From NCBI RefSeq assembly GCF_032773895.1, contig NZ_CP120416.1:4969531-5033530 (forward strand): a stretch of DNA of 64,000 nt, given 5' to 3'. A program made the translations under genes and the position numbers. Positions 24,665 through 36,251 of the stretch are shown piece by piece; the first letter of the stretch is position 1, and each line of letters begins with the position of its first letter. This DNA is from Teredinibacter sp. KSP-S5-2 (GTDB lineage Bacteria; Pseudomonadota; Gammaproteobacteria; Pseudomonadales; Cellvibrionaceae). Below the pieces are notes generated by a model, which worked only from the letters and a program-made list of their open reading frames with translations, was not told where the DNA came from and made no database searches.

Positions 24665-25251
24665 AATTTATTGGTTTAGTATTGATAGTGATGCTTTCCC
24701 CCATGGGCTATTCAGAGCCGGATTGGGAAGATATGTACTCTTTCTTTATTGCGGAGTTTGAAAATAAGGCAGAATCAGGAGAGGTGCAATCGGCATACTC
24801 CGGGTATGCCTTATTACTGAATCACGGATTATTAAAGCCAAGTCGAAAAGCGATCGACCTGGTTTGTGAATCAATGATTGAGGTAGTCCCCATTGAGGAG
24901 GTTGAAGAGCTTGAAAAATCTATCCTCGTGTGCGGTAGAGAGCGTCTTGAACCTTGGTTGGCAGATAGACAGTATTTAGCTTGGAAAGATTCAAAGCAAA
25001 AGTCTGTGCCCCGTCTCAAGTTGCCTTGGTGGGCAAAATTTCGAAAGTTTGATGGTAACGTAACTATAGAGTTTCAAGTTGATAAGCTAGGTAAACCAAT
25101 AAATATCGAGGTACTTGCGGCAGATAAAAAGATACTCATTAAACCTTCTATTGAAGCATTGGAAAAGACGCGATATGAACCGGCTACTTTCTATGGTGAA
25201 AAAATGATATCCAAAAAAAGGAAGTTTAAATTTAGCTGGGTAGCAGAATAA
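24661..25251 (+). CDS. Secreted protein with TonB C-terminal-like domain (196 aa)
   Basis: GTG start, signal peptide (MKFIGLVLIVMLSPMGYS), an acidic helical middle (about residues 20-110), and a C-terminal domain like the energy-transducer TonB C-terminus: FDGNVTIEFQVDKLGKPINI, then VEALEKTRYEPA-like (IEALEKTRYEPATFYG) and KFKFSWVAE. It has no transmembrane anchor beyond the signal peptide and no proline-rich spacer. It shares its domain with the protein at 23426, suggesting duplicated or recurrent cargo. Function unknown. Confidence 0.65.
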   Translation: MKFIGLVLIVMLSPMGYSEPDWEDMYSFFIAEFENKAESGEVQSAYSGYALLLNHGLLKPSRKAIDLVCESMIEVVPIEEVEELEKSILVCGRERLEPWLADRQYLAWKDSKQKSVPRLKLPWWAKFRKFDGNVTIEFQVDKLGKPINIEVLAADKKILIKPSIEALEKTRYEPATFYGEKMISKKRKFKFSWVAE

Positions 25252-25506
25252 GTGAGTGCCCAGTCGGGTTTGCGAATTTGCCTGTTGGATGTTGTTGGAT
25301 TTTGTGCAATGCTTTGTACATTTTTTCATAGAATCAATGTGGTAAAAATGGCGGATCGCAAGAGGATATAAAACCTGAAAATTATGTAGCGTAATATAGT
25401 CAACATGATTGGGTGGTCTATTTTAGAGGCTGATTTTTCATTTTTTTCAGGTGAATGGGTTAGAGTGGCGGATATCATAAATATGTTTTTATCGAGTGCG
25501 AGGGGT

Positions 25507-25839
25507 ATGAATAGATTGACTTTTATCCTGTTGCTTATCGTTTCAGGCTGCACCTCAATTATTGAAACGGTAAGTGAGAAGGAATACGCCATTATTAGCG
25601 CATTCAAAAAGCAGAATAATTATAAGTATGGGCGGGCAAAAATATCTCGCACTAATAAATACCCAGATGAACCAGATAAAGTTGCCATTTTGAAAGAAAT
25701 CGGTTTCGTAGAAACTGGATTTGAAATTCATTGGCACTCTATAGCGGATGAAATTCTAAGAATCGACGTTATTTATGAAAAGTGTGAATCAAATACATGT
25801 GTATATGGCTTTGCAAATAGTGTTTGGGTCATGCATTAA
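25507..25839 (+). CDS. Small lipoprotein of unknown function (110 aa)
   Basis: A lipoprotein signal (MNRLTFILLLIVSGC) with the lipid-modified cysteine about residue 15, preceded by a ribosome-binding site (GCGAGGGG). The mature part (about 95 residues) has ETGFEIHWHSIADEILRIDV and a cysteine pair in YEKCESNTCVYG. I do not recognise it. An open frame upstream of 25507 is disregarded because it would hide the lipobox. It belongs to the island's run of small exported proteins. Confidence 0.6.
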   Translation: MNRLTFILLLIVSGCTSIIETVSEKEYAIISAFKKQNNYKYGRAKISRTNKYPDEPDKVAILKEIGFVETGFEIHWHSIADEILRIDVIYEKCESNTCVYGFANSVWVMH

Positions 25840-25983
25840 GCTGTTATACATGTTTAGTTATTCTTACCTAGGTATGCGGCTTCATCTCCATACGCTTTAC
25901 CTGGGCTGTGGCTCATTTTCTAGATGACAGTTTACAATATGAGAAGTTTTAGTTGTTGTTTTTATATTATTTTTTAGTTTGTT

Positions 25984-26106
25984 TTGCTGGTGTTTATCGT
26001 TTTACATTTTACACCGATAACGCTTCTTGTTGGCCGTCGGAATAGAAAAAAGCGAGCGAATATCCTGGCCGAGGATAGTGCAATAGAGAACCTAAATTTA
26101 GGTTGA
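25984..26106 (+). CDS. Possible small membrane ORF (40 aa)
   Basis: TTG 25984 opens 40 codons: a hydrophobic stretch (LLVFIVLHFTPITLLVG), then basic residues (RRNRKKRANI) and a short acidic end. Single-span small proteins look like this, but no ribosome-binding site is evident and it may be the remnant of a longer gene. It ends within the palindrome at 26089. Confidence 0.2.
   Translation: MLVFIVLHFTPITLLVGRRNRKKRANILAEDSAIENLNLG
26089..26104 (+). promoter_or_regulatory. Perfect 16-bp palindrome
   Basis: AACCTAAATTTAGGTT is fully self-complementary and lies 19 bases upstream of the lipoprotein gene at 26123. It could be an operator. No regulator gene is nearby. Confidence 0.35.
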
Positions 26107-26122
26107 GGTAAAGTAGGTGCTT

Positions 26123-26716
26123 ATGAGAAAAATGCTATTTATAGTAATCGTGGTCCTACTTTATGGTTGTGATAAACATGATCCATCTTACGCGTTAAAT
26201 AAAAAGTTGGAGAAGCATAGATCGGAGCTGCAAGCCTTAGTCGAGGGAGGCTCCGTTTCTCATGAGGTTGGTGAGGCCTTGTTGGTGCTAGGCCGGGTTG
26301 ACGAAGGAATTGATATGCTGGAAAACTTAAGAGCCAATGGCGATGATATCGCCTATTACAAACTTGCCGTTTACAAAAGTGAAGGGTTGATTATTCCCAG
26401 AGATAAGCTCTACGCTGAGAAAGCCTTGGCTGAGTTGTGCGAAAGCTATATTGAACCTTGTTCCAGGTTAGGCGCCTTATATCGTGGAGAGGGTAAATTG
26501 AAAGAAGCTGAAAAGGCCTTTCTTAAATCTGCGGATAGTCATGATATATGGGCTGTCTCATCGTTATATGAAATATACTCGGATTCGACATGGGAAGGGT
26601 ATAATCCAAAAGCCGCAGATTATTGGAATGCAAAATACAAACAAGCAAAAGAGTTCGGAGAGGATTCATTAAACAGTTTAACTAAGCATTCAAGGGAGGG
26701 AGTCTCATTAAACTGA
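26123..26716 (+). CDS. Lipoprotein with Sel1/TPR-like repeats (197 aa)
   Basis: A lipoprotein signal (MRKMLFIVIVVLLYGC) followed by helical repeats: ALLVLGRVDEGIDMLENLRA, CSRLGALYRGEGKLKEAEKA and DSHDIWAVSSLYEIYSD. The A-x-x-x-G-x-L-Y-x-x-G spacing is like Sel1-type tetratricopeptide repeats, which scaffold protein contacts in the periplasm. ATG 26123 is chosen over GTG 26117. No partner is obvious. Function unknown. Confidence 0.65.
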   Translation: MRKMLFIVIVVLLYGCDKHDPSYALNKKLEKHRSELQALVEGGSVSHEVGEALLVLGRVDEGIDMLENLRANGDDIAYYKLAVYKSEGLIIPRDKLYAEKALAELCESYIEPCSRLGALYRGEGKLKEAEKAFLKSADSHDIWAVSSLYEIYSDSTWEGYNPKAADYWNAKYKQAKEFGEDSLNSLTKHSREGVSLN

Positions 26717-26779
26717 ATTTTTAAGGATGAAAGATTGATATATTAATATAATGTTTAATTTTAAAATATTGTTTGGTGT

Positions 26780-27286
26780 GTGAGTTTTATGCTGGTTCAA
26801 TGGCCTAACGAAAAAAACCTGATTAAAATGATGGTTAAATTGTTGCCAAATTTTGCCATAGGTTATCTGGTATATTACGTGAGTGAGAACGTATTGTTTG
26901 GCGTATTAGTTTTTATTCTTATGCTAGTTGTGGTTGTAAAAGTTAAACGGTATTCTCTCAATTCTCAGTTCATTAAATACCTGGAACGGATTGGTGAAGA
27001 GTTTGGGGGCGATTATTCTTTAAAGCTCCATGAATCTGAAATTATGGGTTTTGTTCCTTTTAATGGTCAGTATGCACACTGCAGTGTCTATGCTGATGAA
27101 AGCGGAATTGTTCTGCGCAAACGACGTATCAAAAGATATATTCCTTGGTCGTCGGTATTAAATTACCAGCTCAAACGCTATCTTGGTCATTCTATTATTG
27201 AACTCAGCCTTAAAAGTCGGGAGGAAAATGATAGAGTGATTGTTCCCTGGAATGATAAGTTTAATGAATATCTTTCTTTAATTTGA
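26780..27286 (+). CDS. Membrane protein with PH-like C-terminal domain (168 aa)
   Basis: Two close hydrophobic segments near the N-terminus (NFAIGYLVYYV and VLFGVLVFILMLVVVV) form a hairpin. The soluble part has a beta-rich PH-like pattern: HCSVYADESGIVLRKRRIKR, IPWSSVLNYQLKRY, IIELSLKSREENDRVIVPW. Such short bacterial PH-like proteins are common and uncharacterised. Start GTG 26780 or ATG 26789. Function unknown. Confidence 0.6.
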   Translation: MSFMLVQWPNEKNLIKMMVKLLPNFAIGYLVYYVSENVLFGVLVFILMLVVVVKVKRYSLNSQFIKYLERIGEEFGGDYSLKLHESEIMGFVPFNGQYAHCSVYADESGIVLRKRRIKRYIPWSSVLNYQLKRYLGHSIIELSLKSREENDRVIVPWNDKFNEYLSLI

Positions 27287-27392
27287 CGGCGTTAGATTAT
27301 TGCGTATGTCGAAATCAGATTATAAAAGGCACTGATGTGTCTATTTCTGTACAAAATTAACTAATGATAGGCCCCTAGAAGGATTGGTATAC

Positions 27393-28523
27393 ATGGAATT
27401 GTTAATGAAAAAAATTATCTTTGTTACTTTCTTGTTTTTAAGTGGTTTCAGTCTTGCAGACAATAATGTGTTTCCGTACCAACAATACGTCTGTCCTCCC
27501 TGTTATCACGTAAAGGACATCTTTACCGCTAAAACATATTCTCATGACGGACAATGCCCCGTATGTGGTATGGATTTGATTGAGTTAAATGAGCCGAATG
27601 ACACTTCAATCGATTTGCATCCGGGGTCCGGTAATTTCAATGTTAAAACTGTCAAAGGTACAGTAATTTCCGTTTTTTATCATAAGCCAGAAAAATTTGA
27701 TTCCAGCTCAAAAATATTATTGGTTATTCCGGGTGCCGGGCGAAACGCGTGGGATTATCGGGATACTTGGGTTGAAGCGTCAGAGAAATATAATGTATTA
27801 GTGCTTTCGCCAGCCTATGATAAACAGCATTACGATTATGCCGCTTATCATTTGGGTGGGATATTGGATAAGATCGAATTTACCAACTACACGGTGAATA
27901 AATCCGAAGGCAGGGTAAATAAATACCGATTAGATGATAAAGACATTATAAAAGGCAAGTTAACGCAGACGAATACTTGGATATTCAATGACTTCGATTC
28001 TATTTTTGATCAAGTTGTGCAAGCTGTAGGGTCAAAGCAACAGACTTACGATATTTTTGGTCACTCCGCTGGCGGACAGATTCTACATCGGATGGCGATC
28101 TTTCGGCCTGATTCAAAAGCCAAGCGCATTGTTGCCTCTAATGCGGGTACCTATACGTTATCGAATTTTCAATATGATTACCCTTTAGGCTTAAGTGAAA
28201 CCAATTTAGAAGAGGCGATGTTGAAGGACGTATTTGCTACCAACCTGATCCTGCTTGTTGGTGAAGAGGATAACGACCAAGAAACACGCGGAACTATGCT
28301 GCACACGCCAATTTTAGATAAGCAAGGTTTGGGGCGGTTGGCTCGTGGGGAATTTTTCTATCGCGAAGCTAAACCCCAGGCAAAAAAGATGAATGTTCCG
28401 TTTGCATGGCATTTCTATAAAGTGAAAGGTGTGGGACATGAATATCGGAAAATGAGCCGTGCCGCAGCCAACTTACTTTATGACAAGAAAGTTCATAAAG
28501 GAATCGTTCATGTCTCCGATTAA
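27393..28523 (+). CDS. Secreted alpha/beta hydrolase with N-terminal Cys-cluster (HMBD-like) domain
   Basis: A 376-residue exported protein. After the signal peptide comes a cysteine motif YVCPPCYHV...CPVCGMDLIEL, which resembles the heavy-metal-binding domain seen in copper efflux proteins (CPMHP...CPKCGMDL) and should bind a metal ion. The rest is an alpha/beta hydrolase with oxyanion segment VIPGAGRNAWDYRD, nucleophile FGHSAGGQILHRM and histidine KGVGHEYRKM. The acid residue may be in VGEEDND. Substrate unknown. The ATG 27393 start has AGAAGGA nine bases upstream; ATG 27405 is an alternative. It is the last complete gene of the island. Confidence 0.8.
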   Translation: MELLMKKIIFVTFLFLSGFSLADNNVFPYQQYVCPPCYHVKDIFTAKTYSHDGQCPVCGMDLIELNEPNDTSIDLHPGSGNFNVKTVKGTVISVFYHKPEKFDSSSKILLVIPGAGRNAWDYRDTWVEASEKYNVLVLSPAYDKQHYDYAAYHLGGILDKIEFTNYTVNKSEGRVNKYRLDDKDIIKGKLTQTNTWIFNDFDSIFDQVVQAVGSKQQTYDIFGHSAGGQILHRMAIFRPDSKAKRIVASNAGTYTLSNFQYDYPLGLSETNLEEAMLKDVFATNLILLVGEEDNDQETRGTMLHTPILDKQGLGRLARGEFFYREAKPQAKKMNVPFAWHFYKVKGVGHEYRKMSRAAANLLYDKKVHKGIVHVSD

Positions 28524-28554
28524 CACATGAATTATATGGGATGTTTTCCCGTGC

Positions 28555-28749
28555 TTAGGTTTCAAACCGATAGCCGATATCCCGAACCGAGATGATATGT
28601 TTCGGTTCGCGGCTATTGTCTTCAATTTTCTTTCTTAGGGTGTTTACACATCTGTCCACGCTGCGTTCAGTTGTCATAACGCTGCTATGCCATAGGGTGT
28701 TGAGAAGGAGTTTATGCCGGCTCTGGTGCGATTTACTGTGAGGAATTAA
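28555..28749 (-). pseudogene. C-terminal stub of an OmpR-type response regulator
   Basis: On the minus strand a frame without a start encodes the winged-helix end of a response regulator: HKLLLNTLWHSSVMTTERSV, then DRCVNTLRKKIEDNSREP and HIISVRDIGYRFET before the stop at 28555-28557. The receiver domain and the first half of the DNA-binding domain are absent, and the frame runs into the end of holA. So the gene was cut, probably by the event that placed the accessory island here. Confidence 0.75.
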
Positions 28750-29801
28750 TTACCGCTCTGCAAAGCCAGGCGGTTGGATTTTGGGGAAAGTGCCTGGGTA
28801 CCCGCCAGGTTTATGGTGATTTCCAGCAGCAGGTTCCAGGTGTCTTCGTTGGCGATACCTTTAATGGATTTGTCTGCCAATAAACATTTGCGAATCAGTT
28901 GATGCAGGATTTTCAGGTCTAACCGATGCAGCGCTTGTTTAACTAATGTTTTGCGGTTATCCCAAACACCGTTGCGCTGTGCAACTTGATCAAAGCTTTG
29001 CCCCAGTTGCAGGGCTTCTTTAATGGTGGCCAGTGTGCGTATTTCCCGCGTCAATGCCCAGAGCACAATCGGCGCCTCGGTGCCTTCGGCTTTTAAGCCG
29101 TGCAGGTTGGCTACGGCGGCGCGGCTGTCACCACTCAGTGCTTTATTAGTTAAATTAAACACGTCGTATCTGGCGGAGTCCATTACCGCGTTGCTCATGG
29201 TCTGCGCATCCAGGTGGTTACTGTCTGCGATGAGTTTAAGCTTTTCCACTTCTTGCACAGCGGCAAGTAAATTGCCTTCTACTTTTGCGCACAGTATTTC
29301 GATGGCTTGTGGTTCGGCCGTCAGGCCTGCTTGCTTCAGGCGTTGTTCGATCCAGCGTGGCAGTTGGTGAGCTGCTACTGGCCAGACTTGTAGAATATCC
29401 GCCACGGAATCCAGAGCTTTGTGCCACTTACTGTTTTGGGTTTTTTTATCGAGTTTGGGAAACACCAATAGCAGTAAATTATCGTCGCTCGGTCTGGAGC
29501 AGTATTCGATAATGGCTTTTGCCCCGGCGTCTCCGAGCTTGCCATTAATGACGCGTACTTCAATAATTTTTTTTTCGGAAAACAGGGACATGCTGTTGGC
29601 ACTTTGCAGCAGCGTTTCCCAGGTAAAGCCGGCGTCGGTATGGTAAAGCTCCCGCTCGTCATAACCGGCCTGGTGGGCTTGCTGTCGAATTAAATCGCAG
29701 GCTTCCTGAATCAGTAGCGGTTCATCACCACTGACAACATAAATCGGTGCAATACGTTTGCTGAGTGCGTTTTCGAGTTGCTCTATGCGCAGTCTGGCCA
29801 T
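28746..29801 (-). CDS. holA: DNA polymerase III subunit delta
   Basis: A 351-residue delta subunit of the clamp loader that opens the beta clamp. Family features: an N-terminal AAA+-like domain without Walker A (APIYVVSGDEPLLIQEACDL), KKIIEVRVINGKLGDAGAKA, and the C-terminal collar region (LHQLIRKCLLADKSIKGI). It lies nine bases after lptE, which follows leuS, the usual leuS-lptE-holA order. Length is normal (about 340). Confidence 0.94.
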   Translation of the reverse strand: MARLRIEQLENALSKRIAPIYVVSGDEPLLIQEACDLIRQQAHQAGYDERELYHTDAGFTWETLLQSANSMSLFSEKKIIEVRVINGKLGDAGAKAIIEYCSRPSDDNLLLLVFPKLDKKTQNSKWHKALDSVADILQVWPVAAHQLPRWIEQRLKQAGLTAEPQAIEILCAKVEGNLLAAVQEVEKLKLIADSNHLDAQTMSNAVMDSARYDVFNLTNKALSGDSRAAVANLHGLKAEGTEAPIVLWALTREIRTLATIKEALQLGQSFDQVAQRNGVWDNRKTLVKQALHRLDLKILHQLIRKCLLADKSIKGIANEDTWNLLLEITINLAGTQALSPKSNRLALQSGN

Positions 29802-29810
29802 TGTGCCGAA

Positions 29811-30326
29811 TTACTCGTCAGAACCTTTAGGCATTTTAATACGGGCAAGAATCTGTCGAGCAATTTCCTTGCGCATTTCCTCTAGCAGTGCGGCTTGCTC
29901 CTGATTTTCCGCCATGATTTGTTGTGGATCGAAATCGTAGGCTCGGCGAGAATAAAGCGTTTGCTGTTCTTGCTTGGTCACGCTGCCGTCTGCTTGTTGG
30001 AAGGTGTAACCGAAATCCACTTGCAGGATAAGTTGATATTGAATGGTGATGCCGGTTTCGTTCATCGCCATCGAACGTTTGCTCAATTGTTCGGTGGCAA
30101 TATAGAGCTGAACTGGCGAGTCTTTTGTTTGTGCGATATTTCTAAGCTTGAGCACTTCGTTCAAGTAGGGGCGCAGTTCACTGGACTGACGGGAGTAATG
30201 AACATAAATGGAATCGATTTGCACAGCCTGTGTGCCATTTGCTTCGGTACCACGCAATTGCCACCCGCAGCTTATGCAAGCCAGGGTGGTGAACAGCAAT
30301 AAAAAGGTGCGGCGAATCGATTTCAT
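29811..30326 (-). CDS. lptE: LPS-assembly lipoprotein LptE
   Basis: A 171-residue outer-membrane lipoprotein that plugs the LptD barrel for lipopolysaccharide export. The signal peptide ends in a lipobox (TLACISC) followed by GWQLRGTEA, the typical LptE start. The family block ETGITIQYQLILQVDFGYTF and the C-terminal helix (ALLEEMRKEIARQILARI) are seen. It is in the leuS-lptE-holA operon; leuS ends 15 bases upstream. Confidence 0.93.
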   Translation of the reverse strand: MKSIRRTFLLLFTTLACISCGWQLRGTEANGTQAVQIDSIYVHYSRQSSELRPYLNEVLKLRNIAQTKDSPVQLYIATEQLSKRSMAMNETGITIQYQLILQVDFGYTFQQADGSVTKQEQQTLYSRRAYDFDPQQIMAENQEQAALLEEMRKEIARQILARIKMPKGSDE

Positions 30327-30340
30327 GTATTTACTCTACA

Positions 30341-33058
<2,718 letters not shown>

Positions 33059-33160
33059 TTATAGGGGGAGTGTGGCAGGAAATATAGCGCAAGCACCGGG
33101 CGGTGCTTGACGGGTATTGGGTTTTTGTCGGTATCTGGGACGTTGGCGTCTTTGGGGTTC

Positions 33161-34057
33161 TCAGTGTGAGCGACTTAAGCGGACTTTTTCGGTTTTTGCA
33201 GCACGGGCCAGTTCGTTGAAATCAGACACATATTGATCCAGTTCTTTGTCCATTTTGTGCTTTTGCTTGGGTGTCAGATTGTTCAGGATTTTGGCCATCA
33301 GGTCATAGGTCAGAACCTGATTGTAATCCAGTCGGTCTTGTAACTCCTGATCCCAATAATCCGTTCGGTAGAAAAGCAGTTCCAATAGGGTGTTTTCCAT
33401 TTTTTCCTGATTGGCTCGATCGTCGAAGGCCGCTTTCAGGTTTTGTGCCCATGTTTCCTGCTGCTTTAAGGTGAGTTCTTCGTAGGGCTTCAGCTGGGTT
33501 ACCCACTCGTTGACCCATTGTTTCTGTTCTTTGGTGAATGAGCCGAAGAGCCTTTGGGTGTTCTTTTCCAGTTCTTTTATGCGTTCTTTATAGACTTTGT
33601 CCAGGGAAACATTCACATGTTTCTTGGCGTATTTTTCCCGTTCCTTGGCCATTTCAGCAATGACCTCGGCGACCTGTTGGTCGGAAAAGGTGGTCATGAT
33701 TGCCGCAGCTTCGGGTATTAGCCTGTGAGCAGACGTGTCGAGCAGATCCTGTATCTGATCCGTTTCCCAGTGAATGGATTGTCCGGTCACGGCTTCTTTA
33801 GTTAGGCGTACTTTGAGGCCTTCAACGTAGTTTGCGTAACGGGGAAGTTGTGTTGCACGGTGCCATTGATGAAAATCGTCGACAATGCCTTTGGCCTTCT
33901 CTTTTTGCTTAGCGTCTAGGGTCACATAGTTGTCGATTTGCCAGTGAATAATGAAATCGAGAAAAGAATAGGCAATTTTGGTTTTACAGCTTGTGAGCAG
34001 TAAAAGGCAAAAGCAGGCCAGGAATGTGCGCTTGAGTATTGATGACGAAATTTTCAT
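33161..34057 (-). CDS. DUF6279 family lipoprotein
   Basis: A 298-residue helical lipoprotein. The signal ends in lipobox LLLLTSC, and the mature part starts KTKIAYSFLDFIIHWQIDNY followed by LDAKQKEKAKGIVDDFHQWH, the layout of DUF6279 proteins of gammaproteobacteria. Long amphipathic helices with many charged residues fill the rest. The biological role is unknown. ATG 34057 is chosen over TTG 34066. Confidence 0.8.
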   Translation of the reverse strand: MKISSSILKRTFLACFCLLLLTSCKTKIAYSFLDFIIHWQIDNYVTLDAKQKEKAKGIVDDFHQWHRATQLPRYANYVEGLKVRLTKEAVTGQSIHWETDQIQDLLDTSAHRLIPEAAAIMTTFSDQQVAEVIAEMAKEREKYAKKHVNVSLDKVYKERIKELEKNTQRLFGSFTKEQKQWVNEWVTQLKPYEELTLKQQETWAQNLKAAFDDRANQEKMENTLLELLFYRTDYWDQELQDRLDYNQVLTYDLMAKILNNLTPKQKHKMDKELDQYVSDFNELARAAKTEKVRLSRSH

Positions 34058-34150
34058 TCGGTGCAATAGGTATCGTTGTCGGAAAATGAACTGGCCGGCA
34101 TTATACCCAAGCTCGGTAATCTTTTTAACGAGGCTTTTGTAATACTTTGT

Positions 34151-36046
34151 CTATAGGGTTTTTAAAAACTCGACCAGTGCCCATCGTTCTTCGTCCGTAA
34201 TTGGGGTTTGAAGTTCCATTTTCGGATTACCGTTTTCGTCCAGAAGCGGTTTGCCTCCTGGCCCCTTCATAATAATGGGCGTTTTTCCTGTTACGTATTC
34301 GTGGCCCTGATTGCCGTTCCCCGGTAGGCTGGTATCAAATATAAACAGGCCGGGGTACTTGGTGGCGTCTTTGGAAACAAAGCCAACTTTTTTCGGGTCG
34401 AATTCCCGGGAGCCAAGTGTGAAGCGGTATGGGCGACATTGGTCGCTATTTTTTTGTGCTTGCTGTTGCGTACACTTAGGCAAAAATAATTCATACAAGC
34501 TTGGTATTGAACCGTTATGTAAATAGGGGGCTGTCGCCCAAATACCATTTAGTGGTCGTGCTTTAAAGGCGTCAAAGTAAACACTTTGATCTGTGTTTGG
34601 CGCAAAATTTAATTCGCGCACACGGTTTTCCACCGGGTTGGTTTTGACCGAATAGATAAGCTCGGCTAACCGCAATGGGCCACGAATTCCCCAGGGCGCG
34701 TCGAGGCTGGGTTGGACCAGGCCACCTCGTCCTGCTTCATTCACTAAATCCAGAACCAGTGCATCCTCGCCAATAATCCGGGTGTTGGGGTCATCTGCAT
34801 CAATGGGTAAACCTTTGAAGTAACCACTTTTTCCGCGGTAGTTCAGGGCATTCTTTAGAGTTTGAGTATCTGTGCCAAGTAATTCCGAAGAGGTAAGTTC
34901 GGCAGTGATTAAGCGATTCGGGTCGCGGGAGTTAATGAGTTCGTGGCAGTCGTGGCAACGAAATTTTAGATAAACCCCCATGCCTTTTTTTGCCAGTTTT
35001 TCATCGACCTTTGGAAATTGTTCTGGCCACTTGGGCGAAGTTAGTTTGCGTATATGTTTTTCCAGACGGATCAGGTTCATGATATCCATCGAGGTGTTGT
35101 AGCCTTTATTTCCCGGCTGAGGGGAAAGGTCCATAGTGGCAAATACTCCCATAACTTCGCCAACGTTGCGACCTAATGCACCGATACTGGCGTTACCACT
35201 GATGGCATTCCACTGCACAAAATCATGTTGTGGTGTATCCCAAAGTTGTGGGTAATTCACCGGCGCATTCGCCGGATTGGCATTGGTGGGGTCTTCGGGG
35301 GTGAGGTGGGCCAATATGCGATTGTAAATGCGTCCGAAGGCATCCAGACGGCCATAGCCGTAGCGAATTTCCTGTCCGTTGTTTAACGGTTTATTTGCTG
35401 TGTTGTAGGCTCTGAGTTGATCTCGAGTGGTAATGAGTTCAGCGTGGATTTCTTGTGACGCTTCTTGTTTATTATGCCCAAGTATATTTTTTGCCAACCG
35501 ATGGAATTTAGTTGGGGTTTCGATAGTGGCGGTCAGTGCCTGCTCCAACTCCAGCATAAAGCTTTCCATATCGGCATAAGCTGGTGCGCCGTCTATTCGT
35601 ATTCCCACTCCCTGATAATTAATTTGTGCTGTGTGGCAACCGGCACATGTCAGTCCGATATATTCTTTGTTTTGGTATGTGTCGCGTACAAATCCGACCG
35701 GCAGAGCGTCCGGGTTTTTATTCGATGCGGATTGAGCGAGGTAGCGAAAACGACGCATATTGGCGTCCGAGCGAAACAGCTCCGTGGAGTGCGCCTGTTC
35801 CAAATGGAGAAATAGTTTGTAGGGCATCAGATTCGAGCCCTGAGTGGTGTTGTAAAACCAAAGGCTATCTGACGGTGACCAGTTTTGATTCAAATAAACG
35901 ATTGTTTTAGCACTATCGCCAAATTGATCTTGTGCCGATGTTTTTGCTCCTCGGTCTGAGGAATCAAAAAAACCTTGGGAGATATAGGTACAACCGGTGA
36001 GTACACATAAAGTTAAAACCAGCTTTAGTGTAATTGAATGCTTCAT
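34151..36046 (-). CDS. Di-haem c-type cytochrome (peroxidase / RoxA-RoxB-like)
   Basis: A 631-residue exported lipoprotein (lipobox VLTGC) with two c-type haem sites: CAGCH (in GLTCAGCHTAQINY) and CHDCH (in KFRCHDCHELINS). It is about twice the size of classical cytochrome c peroxidase. The segment WFYNTTQGSNLMPYKLFLHL and the length are like the large di-haem group that includes the rubber dioxygenases RoxA/RoxB. The substrate could be H2O2, a thiol or a hydrophobic polymer; this cannot be decided from the sequence. It is monocistronic between DUF6279 and lnt. Confidence 0.85.
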   Translation of the reverse strand: MKHSITLKLVLTLCVLTGCTYISQGFFDSSDRGAKTSAQDQFGDSAKTIVYLNQNWSPSDSLWFYNTTQGSNLMPYKLFLHLEQAHSTELFRSDANMRRFRYLAQSASNKNPDALPVGFVRDTYQNKEYIGLTCAGCHTAQINYQGVGIRIDGAPAYADMESFMLELEQALTATIETPTKFHRLAKNILGHNKQEASQEIHAELITTRDQLRAYNTANKPLNNGQEIRYGYGRLDAFGRIYNRILAHLTPEDPTNANPANAPVNYPQLWDTPQHDFVQWNAISGNASIGALGRNVGEVMGVFATMDLSPQPGNKGYNTSMDIMNLIRLEKHIRKLTSPKWPEQFPKVDEKLAKKGMGVYLKFRCHDCHELINSRDPNRLITAELTSSELLGTDTQTLKNALNYRGKSGYFKGLPIDADDPNTRIIGEDALVLDLVNEAGRGGLVQPSLDAPWGIRGPLRLAELIYSVKTNPVENRVRELNFAPNTDQSVYFDAFKARPLNGIWATAPYLHNGSIPSLYELFLPKCTQQQAQKNSDQCRPYRFTLGSREFDPKKVGFVSKDATKYPGLFIFDTSLPGNGNQGHEYVTGKTPIIMKGPGGKPLLDENGNPKMELQTPITDEERWALVEFLKTL

Positions 36047-36251
36047 CCGCAGTCCTTATGAAGAGACAGTATAAATTCAGGCTCTTTTATTGTTGTGTTG
36101 GGCTGAACAGAAATCGGAGGGGATCTTAAACGAAATAATTCAAAGAATCACGTCAAGTTTGGAAAACAATGAAAATTTAATAATTACATTGTTTTTATAT
36201 TTTTTATTGTTGCAGTGGTGTGATTATTTTTATTCACATTATTGAGGTGGT

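Noticed and set aside
25850..25856. GTTATAC right-box sequence after the small lipoprotein gene
   Set aside because: The upstream 100 bases contain no complementary left arm.
27291..27297. GTTAGAT, a perfect right attC box
   Set aside because: No matching left box or paired arms within 130 bases upstream, which is coding sequence.
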